A stretch of 10,589 nucleotides of DNA from Candidatus Aerophobota bacterium (lineage in GTDB: Bacteria > Aerophobota > Aerophobia > Aerophobales > AE-B3A): positions 1 through 10,589 of the forward strand of contig JAUWRE010000013.1 of the NCBI GenBank assembly GCA_030610725.1, read 5' to 3'. Below the pieces are notes generated by a model. It ran no database searches, had not been told where the DNA came from, and saw only the letters and a program-made list of their open reading frames with translations. Of this stretch, positions 6,763 to 10,589 are shown in pieces; position 1 is the stretch's first letter; every line of letters begins with the position of its first letter. The translations under genes and the position numbers were made by a program.

Positions 6763-7628
6763 TAGAGTTTCCTCAAACGAATGTAGGTGAAAATAAGCAC
6801 TATTCCAATCAGCACGATAGCTGAAGCCGAGGCGAATCCAAATCGAAATCGGTTAAATCCAAATTGGTAAATATATGTAGGCAGAATTCTGGTAGCTGTT
6901 CCTGGACCCCCTTTAGTTAAAAACCAAATGGGGGTAAATGCATTAAAACCGGCTATCAAATTGGTCACAACTAAAAAGAGAGTAATGGGTCTAAGCAAGG
7001 GGATTATGATGTATCTTATGATATGAAACCCGGAGGCTCCATCTATCTTTGCAGCATCGATGTACACGGAAGGTATCCCTCGTAGTCCTGCGGTGTACAT
7101 CAAGGTATTAAGCCCCGTCCCGTGCCAGACAGCAAATCCTATAACACAGAGCAGGGCTGTATTCGATCCAGCTAGCCATCTTCCTCTACCCATTCTTAAA
7201 AAAGTCATCAGCGAGTTTAACCCCGAATAAGATTCAGGACCTGTAATCCATACCCAAATGGCTCCCGCCGATATCAAAGGTAAAATTGCGCTCATGAAGA
7301 AAAGCATTCTCCCTAAGAAAGGAATTAATCCCGGTCTGTTAAATAAAACAGCAAAGGCCAGTCCGAAAAGAATTAACAAACCAACGCTTGATAAGGCATA
7401 GACTGAAGATATTAGGAAAGCTTTTAAAAAGTAGGGATCTGAGAATAGTTTATAGTAATTCGCTAACCCTACAAATTTCATAGGTTTAAACATATCCCAT
7501 TTCGTAAAACTAACCATAACAATAAGTATTAACGGTACCCAGAAAAAAATCGTATACAAAACCAGAACTGGAGAAATAAATGAGAACGCGACTCTTGCTT
7601 CTCGTCTCTTTAAGCTTTTGCCGAGCAT
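6762..7628 (-). CDS. Carbohydrate ABC transporter permease, MalF/UgpA type
   Basis: Partner permease of the CUT1 sugar importer. From the preferred start it has 288 residues: a basic KSLKRREAR tail, a first membrane segment with FISPVLVLYTIFFWVPLI, the outside GLANYYKLFSDPYF stretch, and five further membrane segments. The EAA coupling loop DAAKIDGASGFHIIRYIIIP (about residues 191-210) is canonical. TPIWFLTKGGPGTAT near the C-terminal third is the usual signature of this subunit. Two starts are possible. The ATG at 7650-7652 lies inside a 12-bp hairpin and has no properly spaced ribosome binding site. The ATG at 7626-7628 follows AAGAAGAG by 7 bases and leaves the hairpin wholly upstream, so I chose it; the longer form would be 296 residues. 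Confidence 0.92.
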   Translation of the reverse strand: MLGKSLKRREARVAFSFISPVLVLYTIFFWVPLILIVMVSFTKWDMFKPMKFVGLANYYKLFSDPYFLKAFLISSVYALSSVGLLILFGLAFAVLFNRPGLIPFLGRMLFFMSAILPLISAGAIWVWITGPESYSGLNSLMTFLRMGRGRWLAGSNTALLCVIGFAVWHGTGLNTLMYTAGLRGIPSVYIDAAKIDGASGFHIIRYIIIPLLRPITLFLVVTNLIAGFNAFTPIWFLTKGGPGTATRILPTYIYQFGFNRFRFGFASASAIVLIGIVLIFTYIRLRKL

Positions 7629-7645
7629 GGTGAAACTCTTCTTTC

Positions 7646-7680
7646 CCTGCATTCCCTACCCTGAAAGCAGGGAATGCAGG
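7646..7680 (-). promoter_or_regulatory. Large intercistronic RNA hairpin between binding-protein and permease genes
   Basis: CCTGCATTCCCT (7646-7657) and AGGGAATGCAGG (7669-7680) are perfect 12-bp complements with an 11-base loop. The hairpin starts 9 bases after the binding-protein stop codon. No T-run follows, so it is not an intrinsic terminator. By analogy with the malE-malF intercistronic structure of enteric bacteria, it probably protects the upstream mRNA from 3' exonucleases and keeps binding protein in excess of permease. A mutually exclusive 5-bp pairing (CCCTG 7659-7663 with CAGGG 7668-7672) uses part of the same arm. Confidence 0.65.
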
Positions 7681-7689
7681 TTAGCCTGT

Positions 7690-9012
7690 TTAAAGCTCTT
7701 TCAGTATAACATCTTCGTAAAGCTCACTAATTTCCTCTGCCGCAGTAGATAGGCCCGCTTCAATACTCTTTTCCTGGGCAAAGATAAGATTCAACTGATC
7801 TCCCAATATGGCCTGGACCACCGAGAATTTAGGAGCCTCCAGACGAGGTATAGTGTTCACACTGGACTCTAGAACCTCTTGCCATAATTCTTCAGTGAAG
7901 GGATCTTCTGCTACCGCTTCCCTGTAAGGAAGCCAGTTCATAGTATCGATTGTCCGCCGTTTTACCATATCGAACTGGTTGAGTCTTTCACAGAGCTTCC
8001 AGATAAACTCTTTTGTCTCAGAGTCGATAGTGGGATTCACAGTTAAACCATAGATATGGGAGGTAGTGATGCTTTTCAACCCTTCCCGGGCGACCGGAAT
8101 GGGTCCTGCCCTTAACTTGGAATACATATCTGGCGCGTTTCGTTTAACGTCCAGGGGTACCCAAAACCTTCGTGCACTCACCGTGGCAGTTTGTCCCCTA
8201 TACCAACCGCCCACATCTCCCGGTATCCCGATTGCATCAATATTGTATTTGTACAGCACATCTAGGTAGAACTGCGCTGCAGCAATTCCGGCTGAGGTAT
8301 TGAAATTTGCTTTGACCTTTTCATTCTCAATTTTGAGTAGACTTCCGCCTCCAGCAGAAAGGAAATAGGGGGTGAATTTGTCCCCAATGCCGCCCCCATG
8401 TCCAGCTGTTCTAACAAAGAAGCCACTTATTTCAATTAAACCATCAGCACCATACTTGGTCAACTTTTTGCCAAATTCGAACACTTCATCCCAGGTTCGG
8501 GGAGACCTATCCAAGCCCGCTTCCTTATACATCTCTTCGTTCCACCAAACTATCTGACCACCTGCATCCCTTACGATTGCGCCCATGAACGGTTTCTTGT
8601 AGCCGTCCTCATCCCACAAATAGGGTGCATTTTTGTAAGAGGGTAAGAGTTTTTCTTGTAACGACTCCACTACCGATGCAGGTACAGGTTCCAAAAATCC
8701 CTCGGATGCCAGGGTGCTCAGCGTGATAGCATTTGCTTCTATTAGATCTGGCCCGGTCCCGAAGCGCACGGCATTTACGACTTTGGTCACAAACTCAGTC
8801 TCACTAATCCCGGGAAAAAGCTCATGTTTGATTTTGACCCCGAATTCTTTCTCCATCAACGGCCAGCTATTTTCTATAAGCCCGAGTATCACGGCGTCAG
8901 GCGACCCCCAGGTCCAAATGGTTATCTCTTTTACCGCAGCTGACGCGCCAGAAAAAAGCATCAGGACAAACATCACCAAGCACGCCACACTGATAATACT
9001 TCTTCTCTTCAT
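7690..9012 (-). CDS. Extracellular carbohydrate-binding protein of ABC importer (family 1)
   Basis: A 440-residue periplasmic solute-binding protein that captures the sugar and delivers it to the two permeases downstream. It has a classic signal peptide: KRR at 2-4, a hydrophobic core to about 20, and cleavage after ASA (23-25). The mature protein opens with KEITIWTWGSPDA, then KEFGVKIKHELFPG, and TKVVNAVRFGTGPDLIEANAITL near 75-97, the order usual for family 1 sugar-binding proteins. NEEMYKEAGLDRSPRTWDEVFEFGKKL follows near 154-180. Tryptophans in GGWYRG and WVPLD may line the sugar site. The start has AAGGAGG nine bases upstream. A long leader contains a candidate operator at 9112-9123. The ligand cannot be read from sequence; the neighbours suggest a uronic-acid-containing sugar. 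Confidence 0.93.
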   Translation of the reverse strand: MKRRSIISVACLVMFVLMLFSGASAAVKEITIWTWGSPDAVILGLIENSWPLMEKEFGVKIKHELFPGISETEFVTKVVNAVRFGTGPDLIEANAITLSTLASEGFLEPVPASVVESLQEKLLPSYKNAPYLWDEDGYKKPFMGAIVRDAGGQIVWWNEEMYKEAGLDRSPRTWDEVFEFGKKLTKYGADGLIEISGFFVRTAGHGGGIGDKFTPYFLSAGGGSLLKIENEKVKANFNTSAGIAAAQFYLDVLYKYNIDAIGIPGDVGGWYRGQTATVSARRFWVPLDVKRNAPDMYSKLRAGPIPVAREGLKSITTSHIYGLTVNPTIDSETKEFIWKLCERLNQFDMVKRRTIDTMNWLPYREAVAEDPFTEELWQEVLESSVNTIPRLEAPKFSVVQAILGDQLNLIFAQEKSIEAGLSTAAEEISELYEDVILKEL

Positions 9013-9111
9013 CTTTTTCTCCCTCCTTCAATGGAACAAACTTATCTTTCTCTCAAAACATCTTCTCCTGTCCCGATTGGCCTTCCTCACTTCTCACCCC
9101 CTTTTGGCCTT

Positions 9112-9123
9112 AAGCTCGAGCTT
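9112..9123. promoter_or_regulatory. Candidate operator palindrome upstream of the importer
   Basis: AAGCTCGAGCTT is a perfect 12-bp palindrome with a central CG, the symmetry usual for LacI-family operators. It lies 100 bases upstream of the binding-protein start. The sequence TTAAGCT recurs exactly 21 bases (two helical turns) away, at 9110 and 9131. I could not identify a convincing sigma-70 promoter nearby, so the role is inferred from symmetry and position only. Confidence 0.27.
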
Positions 9124-9130
9124 CTATTTT

Positions 9131-9265
9131 TTAAGCTAGTTTTAGCTGCCTTTTCTCTTTGATGGACTCATAAATGCTTAAGACTGCCTCTGTCCTCTTT
9201 CTTCCCTTTCTTCCCTTTCTTCCCTTAACCAAAAGAGCTGAACACTTCAGATACCTAATTCCCAC
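9131..9265 (-). pseudogene. C-terminal remnant of a second Gfo/Idh/MocA oxidoreductase
   Basis: This frame continues directly after the stop codon of the gene at 9266 and ends at the TAA of 9131-9133. Its last 27 codons read GRKRTEAVLSIYESIKEK followed by RQLKLA. That is the usual C-terminal tail of Gfo/Idh/MocA proteins (consensus like DGRKALEVVLAIYESAKTGKxVKL). The intact gene upstream already has its own complete and different C-terminus, so this belongs to another, lost copy. The GRK is repeated three times by a 9-base tandem duplication at 9198-9226. The preceding residues (VGIRYLKCSALLVK) match nothing I recognise. No ribosome binding site and no start beyond a GTG at 9263-9265, so I treat it as a remnant. 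Confidence 0.62.
9198..9226. repeat. Tandem 9-base repeat (TTTCTTCCC, three copies)
   Basis: Three perfect copies at 9198-9206, 9207-9215 and 9216-9224, plus two bases of a fourth. The unit length is a multiple of three, so on the minus strand it adds Gly-Arg-Lys units without breaking the frame of the oxidoreductase remnant. Slippage duplication is the simplest origin. Confidence 0.8.
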
Positions 9266-10408
9266 TTAAATATGACGGGGATCTGTAACTCTTTTTATCT
9301 TTTTTACTTTTTTCTCCCCAGAAGTTTTCTTTAGGCTTTGCAAAAGATTTTTGTACTCTCCTCGGTTAACCGGAATATCAACTGGTTCATTCTTTTTTCC
9401 GGAAAGGATAAGGGCGTTAAAGAACTCAACAGTCCAGATACCTTCTTCTCCCGGAGCAATTAACTTTTCCCCAAAGAGAATAGAACGACAGAAGTTCCCT
9501 ATAATTTCCTTATGTCCGGTCTCACATTGAGGAAGTTCTAACTCCTCTTCTACTACCTCTGGACTTGCCCACATTTCTCTGGAAGAAAAAGTAAACTCTG
9601 GAATTGGACTCTTCAGAGAGTAAAGCTTGAGTAAACCATTCTGATAAACTAACTTTCCTTTATCAGCAGAAATTTCCATAAAAACTCCAACTGGAACCTC
9701 ATTAGTACTGGTATAGTAATAACCCCAGGCTCTATTAGGGTATTCTAATAAAGCAGCAGCTTCGTCCTCAACCTCAATCCTATGAAGTCGAGTCTGTTCT
9801 CTGGCAGTTACTCTACTGGGTAGACCACCCAAAAGGAGAAATAGGTCAATTCCATGAGGAGCTTGATTTATAAGCACTCCGCCTCCTTCCCCTTTCCAGG
9901 TAGCTCGCCAGCCAGCACTATCATAATAAGCCTGAGTTCGGTAGTTTGGCTCAATCATACAGGTTCGCCTTATTTGCCCCAGTCTTCCACTTTCGATGAT
10001 CTTTCTGGCTAACCTCACTTCAGGTAAGGTCCTGTACTGATACATCACTGCAAAAACTCTTTTATTCTTACGAGCGGCCTGCAGGAATTTGTCTGCCGCA
10101 TCTACAGAAACAGCAATCGGCTTCTCGGAAAGACAGTGAATCCCCGCTTCCATCGCCGCTATGCCAATTTCAGGATGAAAATAATGAGGAGTAGCTATGA
10201 GAACTGCATCAATCAGGGTACTTGCCAAAAGTTTTTTATGGTCGGTAAAACCGGGGACTTTATTTTGGTTAGAACTCTTTTTTGTTAACTCAGGGTCAAT
10301 ATCTGAAACAGCAGTAAGTTCTGCCTCAGGAATATCCTTGATTCTGATTATATGTCCCTGACCCATTCCTCCCAGACCAATTACCCCTATTCTAACCTTT
10401 TCTTTCAT
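9266..10408 (-). CDS. Gfo/Idh/MocA-family NAD(P)-dependent sugar oxidoreductase
   Basis: A 380-residue cytosolic oxidoreductase. The N-terminal Rossmann domain has VIGLGGMGQGH (9-19), the acidic AVSDID (33-38) ending the second strand, IATPHYFHPE (71-80), and the catalytic-lysine motif SEKP (94-97). The C-terminal substrate domain carries GGGVLINQAPHGIDLFLLL (175-193), where H185 and D188 are the usual catalytic pair. It ends in a lysine-rich tail (KKTSGEKKVKKIKR) longer than most. Members oxidise a sugar or inositol hydroxyl, often at C3; the substrate is unknown. In this setting it could oxidise the imported glycoside or a uronate product. I prefer the ATG at 10406-10408; a GTG nine bases upstream is in frame. 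Neither has a strong ribosome binding site, unlike every other gene here. It is the first complete gene in the direction of transcription. Confidence 0.92.
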   Translation of the reverse strand: MKEKVRIGVIGLGGMGQGHIIRIKDIPEAELTAVSDIDPELTKKSSNQNKVPGFTDHKKLLASTLIDAVLIATPHYFHPEIGIAAMEAGIHCLSEKPIAVSVDAADKFLQAARKNKRVFAVMYQYRTLPEVRLARKIIESGRLGQIRRTCMIEPNYRTQAYYDSAGWRATWKGEGGGVLINQAPHGIDLFLLLGGLPSRVTAREQTRLHRIEVEDEAAALLEYPNRAWGYYYTSTNEVPVGVFMEISADKGKLVYQNGLLKLYSLKSPIPEFTFSSREMWASPEVVEEELELPQCETGHKEIIGNFCRSILFGEKLIAPGEEGIWTVEFFNALILSGKKNEPVDIPVNRGEYKNLLQSLKKTSGEKKVKKIKRVTDPRHI

Positions 10409-10473
10409 GTTGAGCACTTATCCCGGATTGCCGTATTATCGCTAAATGAAAAAAGTCAAGTCCTCAAATTGAA

Positions 10474-10579
10474 TCATCTAAAATCTAACCGAAGGAGAGA
10501 TATATCTGGGCTCCAGTCCGAATCCCACACGAAACTGAAAAAGCCATATTGATTGATAATGGTATCAAAAGAGGAATGG
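10474..10579 (-). pseudogene. Possible C-terminal coding fragment at the right edge
   Basis: A minus-strand frame ending at the TGA of 10474-10476 reads ...INQYGFFSFVWDSDWSPD and then ISLLRLDFR, which looks coding-like and would end 65 bases before the oxidoreductase start. A TAA interrupts the frame near the window edge, so it is either a decayed 3' end or chance. Two other frames across the same bases are also open. I do not recognise the protein. Confidence 0.18.
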
Positions 10580-10589
10580 TTTTAAAATT

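Noticed and set aside
8980..8982. Cys11 of the binding protein as a lipoprotein attachment site
   Set aside because: The residue sits too early in the hydrophobic core and is preceded by SVA, not a proper lipobox; a normal ASA cleavage site follows.
9238..9250. CTGAA-CAC-TTCAG as terminator of the Gfo/Idh/MocA gene
   Set aside because: Only 5 bp, AU-rich, and followed on the minus strand by CTCTTTTGG instead of a solid T-run.
10433..10459. TTGACT and GATAAT/TAATAC as a promoter for the Gfo/Idh/MocA gene
   Set aside because: The spacing is 13 or 15 bases, outside the usual 16-18, and the better-spaced alternative has a poor -10.
376..10589. Defence system, CRISPR array, integrase, transposase or phage genes
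   Set aside because: No regularly spaced repeats, no recombinase motifs and no nuclease or toxin-like proteins were found; all intact genes fit sugar metabolism.

Overview
The window is a bacterial sugar-catabolism locus of moderate, somewhat AT-rich composition. All convincing genes lie on the minus strand, so transcription runs from high to low coordinates. Ribosome binding sites are mostly strong AAGGAG/GGAGG types. The solute-binding protein has a signal-peptidase-I leader and no usable lipobox, which suggests a two-membrane cell. The short dispersed hairpin repeats and 7-base tandem repeats in the left spacer are a style I associate with uncultured anaerobes (for example Atribacterota/Aerophobota-like genomes). 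That placement is impression only.

Layout in transcription order: a Gfo/Idh/MocA oxidoreductase (10408-9266); a spacer with a decayed C-terminal piece of a second Gfo/Idh/MocA protein; a carbohydrate ABC importer made of a binding protein (9012-7690) and two permeases (7628-6762, 6762-5917), with a large RNA hairpin between binding protein and permeases; a spacer with a possible short-chain dehydrogenase N-terminal remnant; a xylose-isomerase-like TIM-barrel protein (5772-4906); a spacer holding a frameshifted aldo/keto reductase remnant; uronate isomerase UxaC (4664-3213); a family 4 glycoside hydrolase (3156-1813); a second TIM-barrel isomerase/epimerase-like protein (1800-949). A 570-base spacer of repeats and hairpins follows, then the start of a nitroreductase-family gene running off the left edge (375-1).

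Working model: the importer brings in a small glycoside or oligosaccharide. The NAD- and metal-dependent GH4 enzyme cleaves it by oxidation/elimination chemistry, and UxaC isomerises the released uronic acid. GH4 next to UxaC points to a glucuronide-type or galacturonide-type substrate. The Gfo/Idh/MocA oxidoreductase and the two TIM-barrel proteins could act on the same substrate by oxidising, eliminating or epimerising it. The importer ATPase and the later uronate steps (UxuB/UxuA, KdgK/KdgA) are not in the window.

The least ordinary feature is the spacers. At least two, probably three, contain recognisable pieces of lost sugar oxidoreductases, indicating recent remodelling by deletion and decay. 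I did not find a defence system, mobile element, CRISPR array or RNA gene.
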